From Teratosphaeria epicoccoides (lineage: Eukaryota > Ascomycota > Dothideomycetes > Mycosphaerellales > Teratosphaeriaceae): a stretch of DNA of 64,000 nucleotides. The number at the start of each line of letters is the position of its first letter. Position 1 is the stretch's first letter. The notes below the pieces were generated by a model that saw only the letters and a program-made list of their open reading frames with translations, was not told the DNA's origin and did not search any database. A program made the position numbers and the translations under genes. Shown piece after piece: positions 1 to 12,285 of this stretch. The stretch lies in contig JADDMT010000007.1 of assembly GCA_021401465.1 (NCBI GenBank), forward strand, positions 310,001-374,000, in the 5' to 3' direction.

Positions 1-1656
1 ATGTGGCGCTTGCTGACCTCCCGACACCTGAGATCCGGGTGGAGGATAGGGTGGCGTGCCGCGCCCGCTGCCGCGACCAAAGTGCTGTTGCTGAAACTGG
101 GTTGTCAAGCTCGGTGATCTGTTTCGATTCTGCCCATGCATTGCCGCGTCCACGCTCAGACGATGCTGATCGGAAGGCTGACCGGGCGAGAGCGGCTTCG
201 GCGATTCGACCACCATACCTTGCTGGCCAAAGACATTATTACTGCTTGGCGGATATGGAGGTGGAGGGTAAGACCCGCCCGCTGGACTCGGGTGAACTGA
301 CATCTCGCGCGGAGATGTGACGCTTCCAGGGCCAGGATGGATGACTTGTGGCGGACCCATACTGCTCATGCTGGCACCGTGAGGTCGGCCTCCCACGATA
401 GGGCCCAAGGGCGGATATGTGCTTGACTGTTGTCGGTACACCTGCCTTTCCGGATCTGATTGTGTTTCATGATGCGCACGTTTCCGGCTTGGCTCGCTGA
501 CGCGCCGAGCCTCTGATTCCGGCCCGCCTTCTTCGTCTTCGTCACCGTACTCTACCCCATCCATGTCATCAGGCCCTGCGCCATCTCCAAAGTCATCATC
601 ACCACCAAAACTGGAGCGCCGCCCAGCACAGCCACCGGGACCCTTATTGTGCCGTGCTAATGCATCGCCACGTGCGAAGCGTCGTCCACATTTGTCGCAA
701 GTATGCGGTCTTTCGCCCGTGTGAAGCTTGGTATGCCGCTTCAGATCGTGAAGCCGCCTGAAGCGTGCCTGGCAAGTCTGGCATACATATGGTTTCTCTT
801 GGCTGTGTGTGAGCAAATGGCTTTTGAGGTTGTGATGCCGCGTAAAATCCGTTGAGCAGTATGGGCATTTATGACGCTTATTAGACGCTGGTGACTTGGG
901 ACTGCTGTTCTGGACGCCTGGATAACTCAAACCTCGTGATCGACCCTCTTCTGGACTGTCCTGCATTGGTGGTGGTGGTCCCGGATAGGAAAATGCTTTC
1001 TGGCCATCATCCTCACCGCCCGCCACAGTCAGTTGACTCGAGTAACTGCCGCCTTCAGTCATGTGCGCGGGCTCGGCAACGAATTGAGCACCTGAAGGAC
1101 CGGAGTCGTTCGCGGTTACAGTCATGCCAGTAGCCTGATTGGTGCTTTCGACACTGCCGAAGCTTGCGAGACTGACAGGGCTGACTTGTAGTAACTCTCC
1201 AGACGTGACTGCGTTGTTCGGAATATTGATCTTCTCGGCAGCTTTCCGCAGGGGTTCGGAGAGTTTATTTGGTGAAGGCGCGTCGGAAGGCTTGCTCATG
1301 CCACCATTGCCCATTAACGACTGCATGGCTTCCACAGCTGGGTTTGGACTCGTTTGCCGATTGCTCAAAGCTTCCGCCGCTTTTTGCTGTTTGCGCTTTT
1401 TCAGCTCTGCCATGGCAGCCACGCCCGTGAGAGACACGGGCGTTGTCCGCGGCGAGTATGATCGTTTGTCTGATCGGGGCGAGATGTCTGCGATGGACTT
1501 TTGTGCCGCATGCGGTTGGAGGAGGTTCGAATTCGTCACGCCACCGTTCTTCGGGAGGGCAATTGCGCCGCTAGCGAGGGAAGTTGGGGTGCGAGGCGTC
1601 TCGAGCGGTGGGAAGGGCTCGGCGCCGGGCGTGGTTGCGCGCTGAGTCGCGGCCAT
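1..1656 (-). CDS. C2H2 zinc-finger transcription factor, C-terminus cut by window edge
   Basis: One intronless open frame of 552 codons starts at the ATG at 1656 and runs off the left edge without a stop. Residues about 263-343 hold three consecutive C2H2-type fingers: C264/C267 with H280/H284, C292/C295 with H308/H312, and C320/C323 with H336 and a final C343, so the third is C2HC-like. The linkers are the classical HTGERP type or a variant (THSQEKPY). Before the fingers lies a Ser/Pro/Thr-rich, probably disordered region with a Lys/Gln-rich helix. After them come an acidic patch (GGDDDFGDG) and a Pro/Gly/Gln-rich tail. The finger block (HNLKSHLLTHSQEKPY, RRLHDLKRH, ARGDALARH) resembles a conserved filamentous-ascomycete regulator sometimes annotated Azf1-like. 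That name is from memory and uncertain, so no symbol is given. It is expected to be nuclear and DNA-binding. Confidence 0.85.
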   Translation of the reverse strand, partial: MAATQRATTPGAEPFPPLETPRTPTSLASGAIALPKNGGVTNSNLLQPHAAQKSIADISPRSDKRSYSPRTTPVSLTGVAAMAELKKRKQQKAAEALSNRQTSPNPAVEAMQSLMGNGGMSKPSDAPSPNKLSEPLRKAAEKINIPNNAVTSGELLQVSPVSLASFGSVESTNQATGMTVTANDSGPSGAQFVAEPAHMTEGGSYSSQLTVAGGEDDGQKAFSYPGPPPPMQDSPEEGRSRGLSYPGVQNSSPKSPASNKRHKCPYCSTDFTRHHNLKSHLLTHSQEKPYVCQTCQARFRRLHDLKRHTKLHTGERPHTCDKCGRRFARGDALARHNKGPGGCAGRRSSFGGDDDFGDGAGPDDMDGVEYGDEDEEGGPESEARRVSEPSRKRAHHETQSDPERQVYRQQSSTYPPLGPIVGGRPHGASMSSMGPPQVIHPGPGSVTSPREMSVHPSPAGGSYPPPPYPPSSNNVFGQQGMVVESPKPLSPGQPSDQHRLSVDAAMHGQNRNRSPSLTTQFQQQHFGRGSGRGTPPYPPPGSQVSGGQQAPH

Positions 1657-4029
1657 CAGATCGGCATACCAGTATTACCAGGAACACAGAACGTGTTGCG
1701 ACAAGCTGTTCGTTCATCAGCATGACCCTACGCGACTATGGCGCCCCACCAGTCTTCAGCGGGCAAGGCTTCGAAACCTACCGTGTACTTGCTGTAACAA
1801 TCGAACGGAACGCTTTACATGTGTTTTCGCGCGACGTCCGATCAAACATGACCTCCTTCCCTGGTTCATACAAGTGTCGTTGTGGTCTAACCCTCGATCT
1901 TGATGTCTGCCGTTCGCCGCCAAGGACGGCCCTTCTTCAGCTTGACAATCGAAGCGCAAACTCCTGCGAGCCGAAAATCGCAATCGCCAGTCTCGCGCGC
2001 TCTTACTTTGGCTCTGCTCCCGGATCCAAAGATGTTCACCTCGAGGTGCAAGCAGCGAGAGGCAGAGTGCCGTCAGCTAGCGAAGGCTGTGTATAGTGGC
2101 GCTGCGTGGCTTCGTCTGGTCCGGATTGCGAGTTTGCGCCTGCGCCAGCCGCCCAAACTGCGGGGCCAGAACAGTGCGTACGCGAAACTGATGCCGCTGT
2201 GCCACCCAACTCAGCGGCCACATGCATTCAAGTCAACAACCAAATGGCAGCGACGGGGATCGCGCACAAAGTTCGAGTAGCTACTAGTCGAGTAGTTCGT
2301 TCAAGGCTAGCACGACTAGATCGAAGGTGGCTTGGAAAGGCTGTGGGCTAAAGAGGAAGAAATGACGCAGTTCGCCAAGGAAAACGCCGCACCCAGTCCA
2401 CTTCTTCAGCCACGGTAGGACTTCAGCACTACCTCTTACCGTCGACAGTAGATCACGAGATGCAAGCGAGCGGCTGCAAGCAGTCTGGCATCGTCATGTA
2501 CAGACTTATCGCGCTTACAGGGGGCGTTCCAAGAAAGGTGCAACCCCCAATCAAGCAGAATCCCCGATCATCGAGTGTCCAGAAGAAGAGTGCATACAGC
2601 TAGAACTCACCAGGCGCCTCATTATCCCGACTAGGCCGAACTTTCGACTTTGGACTCGCGGAAAATGGAACCTGGACTGGCGCGCCTGCATTTACTTGTA
2701 TTGACGAGCTTCTAACAGAGCCGTTTCAACAACAATGTTCTAAGTCGTAGGGCGCTCACTAGTTGAAGCAACCGCGGCAGAGACCGCTGGAGATCTGCCA
2801 GGACGAAGTGCTGACTGCGGCGGTCGGCCATTGGGTCCGGTCGACCTCTCGGCAGTCTGAATTTTACGATCCTGCATCTAGTGAACCGCTGCGTAATCAC
2901 TTTGCTTGGAAGTGGTTGCTGCAGGCAAGCGAGTGGCACGATAGCCGACAAACTCAATCTCTGAGTGCTCAGGAATCAATACACACCACAAGGTTGACTG
3001 TGTCTCTGCCGTTGTGCATTCCGGTCAGCGAGGACCAATTGCCTTGATGCGGCTGATATATCCTGCATAAGCGCTGTCTGTTTCCGTGAAATGGCCCTGC
3101 ATGAAGTGCTGCGAACGCCCGTCTCGAAGTCGTTCATCATTGCATGGCAATGCTTCTGTGAACAGACCTTTTGGTGTTTGACATTGAACTCCCGTTCTTG
3201 CAGCTAGTTCTAAGCTGTACGCACGGATTGACGTACTACCGTAGTGTTTCATAACACTTGAGTCGTCTGGATTCACTGACTGTACCAAGGCGAACCACTG
3301 CAGTCTCGTTACCAACAGTCTCTCCTATTCTGCTACCCACTTGGTACAGCAGGATTCCGAGTGGGCTGCAGATGCAGGTCCCCAACGGAGGATGGAGCGC
3401 GTCAAGATCGCTAACCGCCGCGAGAGTCGAGGAGGAATATGCAGTGGCCTTGCGAGATTCTATTACTGTGCGCCGCAAAGCTCCTCGCAGTCGAGACGCC
3501 ACCGGATATCGAAGGCCGCCAGGTTGATCAATCAAGTCCAAAGACCGTCCGCCAGCCATCAACACATCGTCAGAGACGCACGCCAACCGGCCAAATTGCC
3601 AACGAATCGTCTGCGCACCAATGTGAATTCACTATCCATCGACGCGAGTCGATTGTCTCCAGCGTTGGAATCAAGTGTCTCGTGGGGCTTAACAAGCAAT
3701 ACATGATGATGTCGGGTTGAATCACAGGTCCAAAGGCGTCGCTTCCACAGGACAGCAACCAGGGCATATCCGTATCCCAAAAGTGACCATCGAGGGGCGC
3801 TATCCACAGGTCCAGGCTCTAAGAAGCCCATGTGAAGGGCAACTTGCAGCAGCTGTGAAAGTCGGCTGCACGTCCTGTCAGCAGATGTGACCACGACCAG
3901 AACACGCCGTTTGCTAAGTCGGTCATACTTAGTTGACCAGTTCTACATCTACTCCCTGTACCAACGCTTGCCGGATATCATACAGCTCTTAAGAATCAGA
4001 CTCAATCATCAATACCTATACTCATCCAT
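1657..4029. other. gene-free stretch upstream of the C2H2 gene
   Basis: About 2.4 kb between the start of the C2H2 factor and the stop of the GH3 gene. Short open frames exist on both strands but none has a recognisable domain, signal peptide or joinable exons. It probably holds the promoter and 5' leader of the transcription factor and the 3' UTR of the glycosidase. Confidence 0.5.
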
Positions 4030-6900
4030 CTATACAGTCTTCGTCCCATTGAGCGGCAAATCGAGAACGCTCTTGCCAACGCTAAACTCAAATCCTCCTG
4101 CAGGTATGACCCAAGCCTGCCTCACCACATTCCATGTACTGACATCCTTGGCTCTGAGCTCAAAAGTCACAGTCTCCGTCGCACCCGGCTGAACCATAAC
4201 TTTCTGGAACCCTCTCAAAACTCTTACGGCCGGCGACGAGGAGCCGTTGATCGACGTCCATGTTGTCGGGATGCGAATATACAGCTGCGCGACTTCTGCT
4301 GCGGCAACACTACCGGCATTTGTGATATCCGCCTTCACTGTGCCGACACTCTGAAACAAACTTTGAAGGCCACCGATACCGATGATATCAGTGTTGATGG
4401 CGTTAAGATTCGTGGTCCCGTTCGTGTACACTGGAACAGTGGTGTCGTTGGACGATGCGGTGAAATTGACATCGATCTGGAGGTTCGCATACTTGAAAGA
4501 TGTATACGTCAGACCGTAGCCGAACTCAAATCTAGGCGCGACGTCGCGGGCTAGGAAGCCACGGTAGTCTATGTGCATGCCTTCGTCAAAATCGCACTGT
4601 GGAGACTTTGATGAACCAGCTTCGCATGGTCCCTGAAGGCTCCCGTAGTCGGAGGCTGCTCTAGCAACTGTGTATGGGAGTCGACCTGAAGGACTGACGT
4701 CGCCGTACAAGATCGAGGCTACGGCACGACCGGCATCTTGACCAGGGAGATGAGCGAAAATCACAGCAGTGACATTTGCTTTTGAGACCCAGGCGTCCAC
4801 CAGGCGGACGCCAGCATTGTGGATCACGACGATGGTGTTGTTGCAGCTCGCAGCCACGTTGTTGACCAGGGTATCGCTATCTGCGTCGGCAAGGCCAGGC
4901 CTGTCCCAGACTTCCGAGGCGTATTCGTTGATGAAAACTAAACAAGCGTCTGAGCTCGCAACCACTGTCGGCTTGTTGGATGCGAAGTCAAAGAATATAG
5001 ATGAATCATCTTGGTAGGCCCGCTGGGCAATCGCATCGAAGGGTGTGCTGATGTATGCGGGCACGTTTGATCCTGAACCGCCTCCCACAATCAAGGTGCC
5101 GTTCTGCACCTGAGGCGGACTTTCCACAGGCGTATTGTCTGCTACAGAGGTAAGCTGAGGTGTGCCCAGATTGACAGCCTCCCAATTTTGTGGCCATTGG
5201 AGGAGGAATTCGCCTCCAGGGTTGAAGACTGGCTGGCTAATAGCATCATAGCCGAAGATCGAGATTGCCCTTGGCTTGTTCAGCGGTAGCGCATTGTTGG
5301 TGTTCTTGACCAGGACATGGCCCTCTATAGCTTGCTGCAGCAGCGAAGCCTTTGATTCCGGGTCCTTGACATCGGTGTAATTGTGCGGTGTCAGCAGACT
5401 ATAGGGCATTCCTAGTCCCATGGGCAGAGCTTTGTCTTGCCCGAATTGATACCACGTAGCCAAGACACGAGTGGCCATGTCGATGAGACGGGTCTTGTTT
5501 AGTGCTCCGCTATCGACTGCCTGTTCTAGCTGTCGCTGACTCCAGTAGGGTGATGTTGGCATGGCCATGTCCAGCCCTGCGTCTGCGGATGGAATTCCAC
5601 TGTGCTGTGCCTGCCAGTCTGAGACAACAAAGCCTTGGAAGTTCAACTCGCCCTTCAACAAGCCATTGATGGTCTTGCTGTTCTCACAAGCATAAGTGTC
5701 CTTAAATGGAATGTCAGCATGCAACCTGTGTCACTGTAGCGTACCACGATGAACTCACGTTGATTCTGTTATAGCTGCACATGATGGAGCCAGCTCCAGC
5801 ATAAATCAGATCTTGAAAGGGCCACATGTAAAGTTCATGCATCGATTGGTCGTCCAAGTTGGCGCTCGTACTCATGACTGTTTGGCCATTGGTAATGTAC
5901 GGATTTCGATTCGTCTCCTGCTCGTATGCGACAAAATGCTTCACGCAGGCAATGACGCTTTCCTGTAGACCTGCACCAGAACAGCATGTGTCAGTCAAGT
6001 CCCGCGAACTAATGTTCCAATAGTGTGGCCGAGAAACTGGTCAATCTTCTGGCCAAATTGTCGAGGCTCAGCGGCTATCAGTGATGCAATGAAGCGCTTG
6101 ACCCTTGCCGTCAACCGCTGCAGCGAAATGGTCTGGCAGTCGATCGTCAATCGTGATACGTCCGAAGCGTCAAGCCGCTGACTGACTACGTGTAGCATGA
6201 GAACAATCACAGGGATGTTGCGCTCACTGCGTCGCTTACCTACAACACTCTGTGCACCAAGGATAGCGTCCAAATACGGATCGGCCGCGAATGCCTCCCA
6301 GTTCCTTCCATTTGAAGCTACGCGACCCAAAGGTCCGACCACAGGGCCAAGAGCCACATTTATTCCCTTGCCCTTGAACTCCCGGCCCATGAATTGAGCG
6401 CGCTGGTAAGCCATTGAGGCGTTCCAAGTGGCTCCGATGTGAAGCCCAGACGCATACGCGTTGACACCGTCGATGTTTCTGACTCCGTTGCCTGCGTCGT
6501 GCAGACACATGCCGGGATACTTGATGGACTTTGCACCGCCAGAGACGCCGACACATCCGGTGCTTGTATCAGTGACGCCAAGCGTCACGTTGTTCATTTC
6601 CTCAAGGCTCATAGTTGCTACGTGAGATTGCGCGAGAGAGTAAGCAGCACTCCAGTTGCCAGCACCATATCCTTCAGGTGATGGATACACCACGGGACTC
6701 GTATGTTGAGCACGCGCATGATGGTGTTTTCTGAGCGCCAAGAGACCGAGCAGAGGCAGGAGTAAAATCATGGCGGCAAGTGGAAGGACAATCCGTTTAT
6801 GCCCTTTGCACCAATTCAGTGCCTTCAATTTTCCGGGTTCGCCTTTGAGTAGGGTTGCGTCTTCGTGGACCTGGTCAGGTGGGGAGTCTTTGCCGTCCAT
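4030..6900 (-). CDS. GH3 beta-glucosidase-like glycosidase with N-terminal membrane anchor
   Basis: Three exons, 6900-6240, 5970-5759 and 5700-4030, join in frame to 847 residues. Intron 1 is 269 bp (GTAAGC...GCAG) and intron 2 is 58 bp (GTGAGT...TTTAAG with a CTGAC branch site). The protein starts with a cytosolic tail of about 35 residues. A hydrophobic segment (VLPLAAMILLLPLLGLLAL) and a basic HHHARAQH stretch follow, so it is a type II membrane protein or releases its ectodomain by cleavage. The GH3 N-domain carries the nucleophile motif VVSDWQAQHSG with Asp at residue about 319. The GH3 C-domain and a terminal fibronectin-III-like module (RGFQKVMVQPGATETVTF) follow. The family hydrolyses terminal beta-glucosyl, or sometimes xylosyl, residues. 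It is transcribed divergently from a GH79 gene. The substrate is not determined by sequence. Confidence 0.92.
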
Positions 6901-7634
6901 AAAGTAAGCTTTCCCAATGCGCGTGGCTCACGGCGGCAGTCGCGTACGTATTGTTGTCGGCAGAATCTTGAAGATCATTTGCTCGAGTTGCTCTGGGAGG
7001 TTGTCTCGCGAACAGCAGCGGAACGTGAAAAGTGTTTGATAAACAGTGAGCGGCCTGTTCGAAGTCTGGGAAAGTGAGAGCAGGGATCAAGGAGTCGCGC
7101 CACAGGCCACATTCCCAGGGCAACGTCTGTGATTCTGTAAAATGGTTTCATCCTCATGAGAATCTCGGCACGACTGACCGCTGTCGCTGAGGTCAAGTCA
7201 AGCTGAAAGTCCATGAAGGTATTTGTGCTTGACGCGGGAACTGACTGTGATTAGTGCAATCGAGAACCTGAATAGGAAGTGTGAGAGACTGGTGGGTCGG
7301 GTCTTTTTTAAGGATGTACTTCTGCTCTGCTCTCATCTTCTCTATTCTGGCAGCTCGTAGCTTGTCATGGGCTGGACGTTCGCCCGCAATGGCACTTCAG
7401 CCTTCAAGATGATCTCGGCTACGACCATGCATGACCTCCGCACTGAGCCCTGCTGTCATTGTGACCACACGGAGAATTTGGAAGTGGACGAATGTGAAGC
7501 TCTCGCGAACTGTGAGCGTCAGAAAGGCCTTTTCTACGAATGTCCTAGGACTTAGAAATTCAGTGCACGCATCTGCTGGACAAGTCCCTCATTCGACTAC
7601 GCAGTAGGTCCTCAAATATCAAAGGAAGAAAAAA
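6901..7634. promoter_or_regulatory. shared divergent promoter of GH3 and GH79 genes
   Basis: 734 bp separate the two start codons, so both promoters must lie here. I saw no unambiguous TATA box or named operator. A 62-codon open frame at 7367-7555 with five cysteines has no signal peptide and is probably chance. Sharing one interval suggests, but does not prove, co-regulation of the two glycosidases. Confidence 0.5.
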
Positions 7635-9316
7635 ATGAAGCATATACAAAGGCTGGTACTATCCGCTGGTCCCTCCTTAGCAGTTGCATCGTCAGCGCCA
7701 GGACTCGCAGTACCCAGGAAGGACTCAATTGTTGCCGTCAGCGAGACCGCACCTTCCAACGCCGGCAGGCCGCTGGAGGCTTTTGTGTCTTTCAGCATTG
7801 AGCTCAGTTCGTTTCCAGACTTCGGCGGCAATCTTGCAGCACCGAATGCTTTCTCCAACAATCTACTCGAAAATATCGGCAAGTTTGCGGGCACAAAGCC
7901 ATTCATCCGAGTCGGTGGCAACACTCAAGACTACGCCATCTTCGACAGCACGCTGGACGTCGCTAGTGCCGGTGTCGTGGATCCAGCACGTTCCAGTGAC
8001 TACCCAAGCACCTTGACGATAGGGCCAAAGTTCTTCGAGTCATATCAGACGTGGCCCAGAACAAAGTTTGTTCATGGTTTCAACCTGGGCAGGAATAGCA
8101 CAGCCGCCAGAGAGGCTCTTCTCGATTCGGTTCCATTCGCTTGCAAGGCTTTGCAGGGCGGCAAGCTGCTCTATTGGGAGCTTGGAAATGAGCCGGACCT
8201 GTTCAAGACATTCGCTCAAGGTGCAGTCCGACCAGGTACTTGGAATGAGCAGGACTATGTTGACGAATGGCTAAATTGGACGCGAGCCATCAGGACTGCG
8301 ATGGGGGATTGTTGTCCAGATCTGGCGTCTGACAGCAGCTACAAGTACTATGCGCCATCCTTTGCTGGCACGAGCAACAGCTTGGATCCACTTAGAACGT
8401 GGGAGGATGGCCTGGATGTTGATAAAGATATCGCTGCAATCAGCACCCACAAGTGAGTTCTTCGCTTGCGCCCTGAATTTGACGGCGCTGATCCACTGTC
8501 AGCTACATCAGCGGTGCAACCTCGCCCGGTGTGACACTACAGGGCACGCTCATGAACCATAGCAGCAATGTGGCATCCATAGCCAAGCAGCTCAAAGAGT
8601 CTCGCCTGTTGGCGGCCTTGCCAAAGGAGCTCAATCTGGGGCTGCCGTTCATCATGGGCGAGACAAACTCGCTTTCCAATCAGGGCCGGCCAGGCTTGTC
8701 CAACTCATTCGGCGCCGCACTCTGGGGCGTCGACTTCAATTTGTGGTGTGCAACAAAAAATATCAGCCGGGTCCATATGCATCAAGGAACCAACTATCGA
8801 TATCAAGCCTGGCAGCCGATGGACACAAACATCACCAGCAAAGGGACCAAAGCTCCATATTACGGATCCATTGCTGTCGCGGCGTTCTTAGGCAATCTTC
8901 AAAATTCGACATCAAGCATTGTGAACCTACCCTTGCCCAGCGAGCAGGAGAGTGCATACGCTACTTATCAAGATGGCAAGCTGGCTCGTGTCATTATCGT
9001 CAATATGCAGGCGTATAATGCTACGGATTACAACAGCGAGTACCTGAGCAACTACAGTAGGCCCATAGAGCGGTACTGTCTTCAGCTTCCAGCGAGCGTG
9101 AATCATGAAGTTGGGTTGAGACGGCTGATGGCGAATGGTAGTGACGCGATCACCGGTGTGACGTTTGATGGGTATAGCTACAATTATGAGCTGCAGAATG
9201 GGTTGCCGGTTTTGCTGCAAAATATTACGAGAGGCGAGACAGCACGGGTCGGGCAGGATGGGAAGTTGGTAGTGAGGGTCCCGCGAAGCAGTGCTGTTAT
9301 TCTTGACTTTGCTTGA
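7635..9316 (+). CDS. GH79 beta-glucuronidase-like glycoside hydrolase
   Basis: Exons 7635-8452 and 8503-9316 join in frame across a 50-bp intron (GTGAGT...GTCAG), restoring the codon for Asn, to give 543 residues. The N-terminus (MKHIQRLVLSAGPSLAVASS) looks like a modest secretion signal. The TIM-barrel core carries the acid/base motif WELGNEPDLF with Glu about 186 and the nucleophile motif IMGETNS with Glu about 326. Both belong to the clan GH-A GH79 family. The last 100 residues form the C-terminal beta domain typical of fungal GH79 (ends SSAVILDFA). Many N-X-S/T sequons fit an extracellular glycoprotein. The family removes (4-O-methyl-)glucuronic acid from arabinogalactan-type glycans. With the neighbouring GH3 enzyme it could trim glycoprotein side chains. 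Confidence 0.9.
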
Positions 9317-10241
9317 GCGCTGAGGAACAGCTCGCACACGAATATAGGACCAATGGGGGTGTCGTTGAGAGATTGGTGATCAAAAGAGGCTGACCACAGT
9401 GTCATAGCTGTGCATATGATGCGAAGTCCGTCCAAGCGATCTACATCTCGAACTGCTTTCGGCGTCGAGAGCGTAGCTTAGCTACCTCATGCGTAGGTAC
9501 ATGGATTCACCATTGCAAAGTCCACTTCACTTCAGATTCCAGCAGTCGGCGGCATGCATCGTGCTCAATGCAAAGCGCAAATAGTGACACGATGACCATG
9601 TCACTTGTTTTGCGACATCTGCAAGGTGCAGGTTGTGATGGCTGTGTGAGGTTCGGACATGGTGAGGGGATGATCTGTCGCTGCCCCGTCGTGCGTTCTT
9701 TGTGTGTTGGCTGATGTTGGTTGATAGTCCAAAGGTCTGAGTCGATTCGTAGTCCTTATATGCACTTACGCGGTCCCGAGTTCTCGACACGAACAATTGT
9801 ACGTAACGTATCGATTGAGGCTTTTGACCTTGCTATTGGGTCGTCAACAGCTTTACCCTGCTTGTGGCAGAAGGAGAAAGACGACATTGACATGTTCGAT
9901 GTGACTGGCTTTGTTTTCGTGAACGCCACACCTCTTGCGGACGCACCAGCAGTCTGCTCGAACGGTCCACATGCTGCTCAAATGCATCAATAGTGAAGCC
10001 ACACAGAAGTCAGGTGCCCGCAATTAATTGCACTCATTGTCATTCAGCAGATACACAAGCCTGGCGGGCCAGCTTCAGCGATAGCCACGTCCGCCATTTG
10101 TTCGCAGCCAGCTACATGTATGGCCTCATTTTGTTTAACAGAAATTCATGCCTTTGTGCGCCGTGCTCACGCCATGCCCCATAGCCCCGGTGCCTGCTTC
10201 CATCACGTCACAAGCAAGCACCCCAGCTTTTGTTGACTCGC
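9317..10241. other. intergenic, nothing recognised
   Basis: Between the stops of the GH79 gene and the convergent RPL36 gene. Small open frames only; presumably two 3' UTRs. Confidence 0.5.
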
Positions 10242-10704
10242 TTAATGACCGGCTCTCCTGCTCTCAGCAATGACCTTGGTCATCTCGTCGACCTTTCTCT
10301 TGGCACGGCCAAATGTTCCGAGCCTCTTCTTCGCCAATTTTCTCGCGCGCTTGTCCTTGGAGTTGCGGAGGAGCTCGATAACGCGGCGTTCGTAGGGTGC
10401 AAGCCTTTCGGTATGATGTTAGTTTGCCGGTTCACGAACGTATGCCACGCAGGGAGTTTGCGTACCCAGCAACCTCTTTGACGACGTCCCTGACGAAAGC
10501 AGTCCTCTTGCTCAGGTGCCCCTTCCTGCGCGAGATACGGGCAGCAGGTGTGCGTGGTGTGAGTTGCTGTTATTTCGTGTTAGTAGACTGCCTTCTTCCT
10601 GATTGCCAGCATTCGCATTTGCTTCGGCACATGGATCGAAGACGTACGTGGCCCTTGTTAAGACCAACGGCGATGCCGGACTTCTGCTTGACTTCCTGCG
10701 GCAT
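10242..10704 (-). CDS. RPL36: 60S ribosomal protein eL36
   Basis: Three exons (10704-10648, 10566-10466, 10404-10242) give 106 residues. The introns are 81 and 61 bp with GTACGT and GTACGC donors. The sequence carries the eL36 signature: [11 protein letters not shown] at the N-terminus, then [40 protein letters not shown] and [14 protein letters not shown]. It ends in the usual short basic tail (AESRRAGH). This is a cytosolic large-subunit protein near the peptide exit side of the ribosome. The residues just after the first intron ([14 protein letters not shown]) differ from the KTTPRV type common elsewhere, but the acceptor keeps the frame. Two introns early in a small ribosomal protein gene are normal for ascomycetes. 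Confidence 0.96.
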
Positions 10705-11351
10705 TCTGGCAATAGTTTGGTAATGTTGTCGACAGTCACTCGATTGCCTGATCCTACGAGGAATCTCTCGCGGTCGCAAATTCGAAGTCTTGGCGCCTAA
10801 GCGGGTCGCGGATGAGCCCGAGACCTGCACGTGACTAGCCACGGAGAAATCGACGCCACAGAGCGCCCCATCCAAAACAAGGCATCGCAACCTAGCGCTG
10901 CACTCAAATCTAACGTGCGTCTCCACGTCAAACAAAATCAATATCACATTATTTTCGCTGGCATTGAATCGCCAAGACGGCGCCAGGCACGCATTTCGAC
11001 AGCCTACAGCTCAATCTACTGTAGCCAAGAACGACAGTCACGAACATGTCACCACCGCAAAGCCACTGGATTCACTGAAACCTTGTTGGTTAGTGCATGC
11101 CAGGCATGGAAGGGTGACGTATGGTTGGTTCTCTGAGCCGTCGTCACCTCATTTCCTGCGGTTTGTCGCGTTCATGCTCGCACATAGTCCACACGCTTCG
11201 CAAGCATACCGTACCTCTTGCGCGGTATCACCTTCGTGCACATCTTTTCTTTGCTACCTTTTGCATCTCAGCTTCTGCATCGAAGAGCCGTATTTCAGAA
11301 CATTATAGAAGCGCATCTTTTCTAGAAGGGAAGAGACAAGGAATCGCCATC
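10705..11351. other. divergent intergenic region RPL36 / Sfk1-like gene
   Basis: 647 bp between two start codons; must contain the promoters and leaders of both genes. No named element was identified with confidence. Confidence 0.45.
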
Positions 11352-12285
11352 ATGTTTGGCTTGTCATATTGGATACTGCCACTCTTCGCTGGCTGCATAT
11401 GGCTCGGCACTCTACTGGCTATGCTCGGAACATGGGCGGCGATGGGCAAACCTGTTTATTACTGGAACGATCCCGGTCAACACATTCCTTACATTTCAGA
11501 CGTCGCAGCGACACATTGGGGATATCCTCTTTTCATCGCAGGCTCAGCGGTCACCGTGGTTGTATTCGATCTGGCCTTCATCAGCGAGAGATGGCTCAGA
11601 CACAAGGGCCGCTTGACGCAAAACTACACCACAGGCGAGAAGGTCTTGAGTGCATTTGCGATTCTGTTCGCGATCATCGGTGCCGCCGGATTGATACTCC
11701 TCACGATCTTTGATACGAGAGATTATCCGCATGTGCATGATGCTATGCTTGTAATCTTCATGTGAGTGTTGTCAACGCTTGTCGTTGCGCGAAGTCTGCT
11801 AACATCGAATAGCGCCGGCTACATCATCTCAGCAATCTTCATCTGCGCCGAGTATCAGCGTCTTGGTATCCACTACCGCGAGCATCGTGTCCTTCGCGCA
11901 TCCTTCTGGGTCAAGCTTGCCTTTATTTTCGTTGAAGTTGCGCTTGTGATCGGCTTTGGCGTCGAAAGCGACAAGGGCAACTACAACACAGCAGCTATTC
12001 TAGAGTGGACAATTTCCCTGGTCTACATCTTCTATGTACACCTTTGCACGATGCGCGACAGCGAGAAAGCAAGATACTAACTTCACGCAGATCTGGTCAT
12101 TCATCATCGATTTCCTTCCTGCGACCCACACGCGCAACAAGCAAGACCGTTTTCTGCCACCGAAGCGTCGCGCAGACGACGAGATGGCCATGAATACCGA
12201 ACTAGGCGGCAACATGACTGGTGGGCCAGTCTATAGTAATGGAGGATACACCAACGGCAACACCGGCGCCTCGAGAAACTTCTAG
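11352..12285 (+). CDS. Frag1/DRAM/Sfk1 family membrane protein
   Basis: Exons 11352-11761, 11813-12035 and 12091-12285 join in frame to 275 residues. The introns are 51 and 55 bp, each with a CTAAC branch point. Six hydrophobic segments are evident, starting with YWILPLFAGCIWLGTLLAML and ending at FYIWSFIIDFLP. The large first loop contains the conserved YISD motif (HIPYISDVAATHWGYPLF), and later IFICAEYQRLG is typical of the family. In yeast Sfk1 sits in the plasma membrane, helps PI4-kinase Stt4 and affects phospholipid asymmetry; animal DRAMs are lysosomal. The hydrophilic tail (GGNMTGGPVYSNGGY) is short. Start choice: ATCATG context and the first hydrophobic segment follows directly. Confidence 0.9.

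Noticed and set aside
7367..7555. 62-codon frame with five cysteines between the glycosidases
   Set aside because: No signal peptide, no homology recognised, and it sits inside a promoter interval; probably chance.
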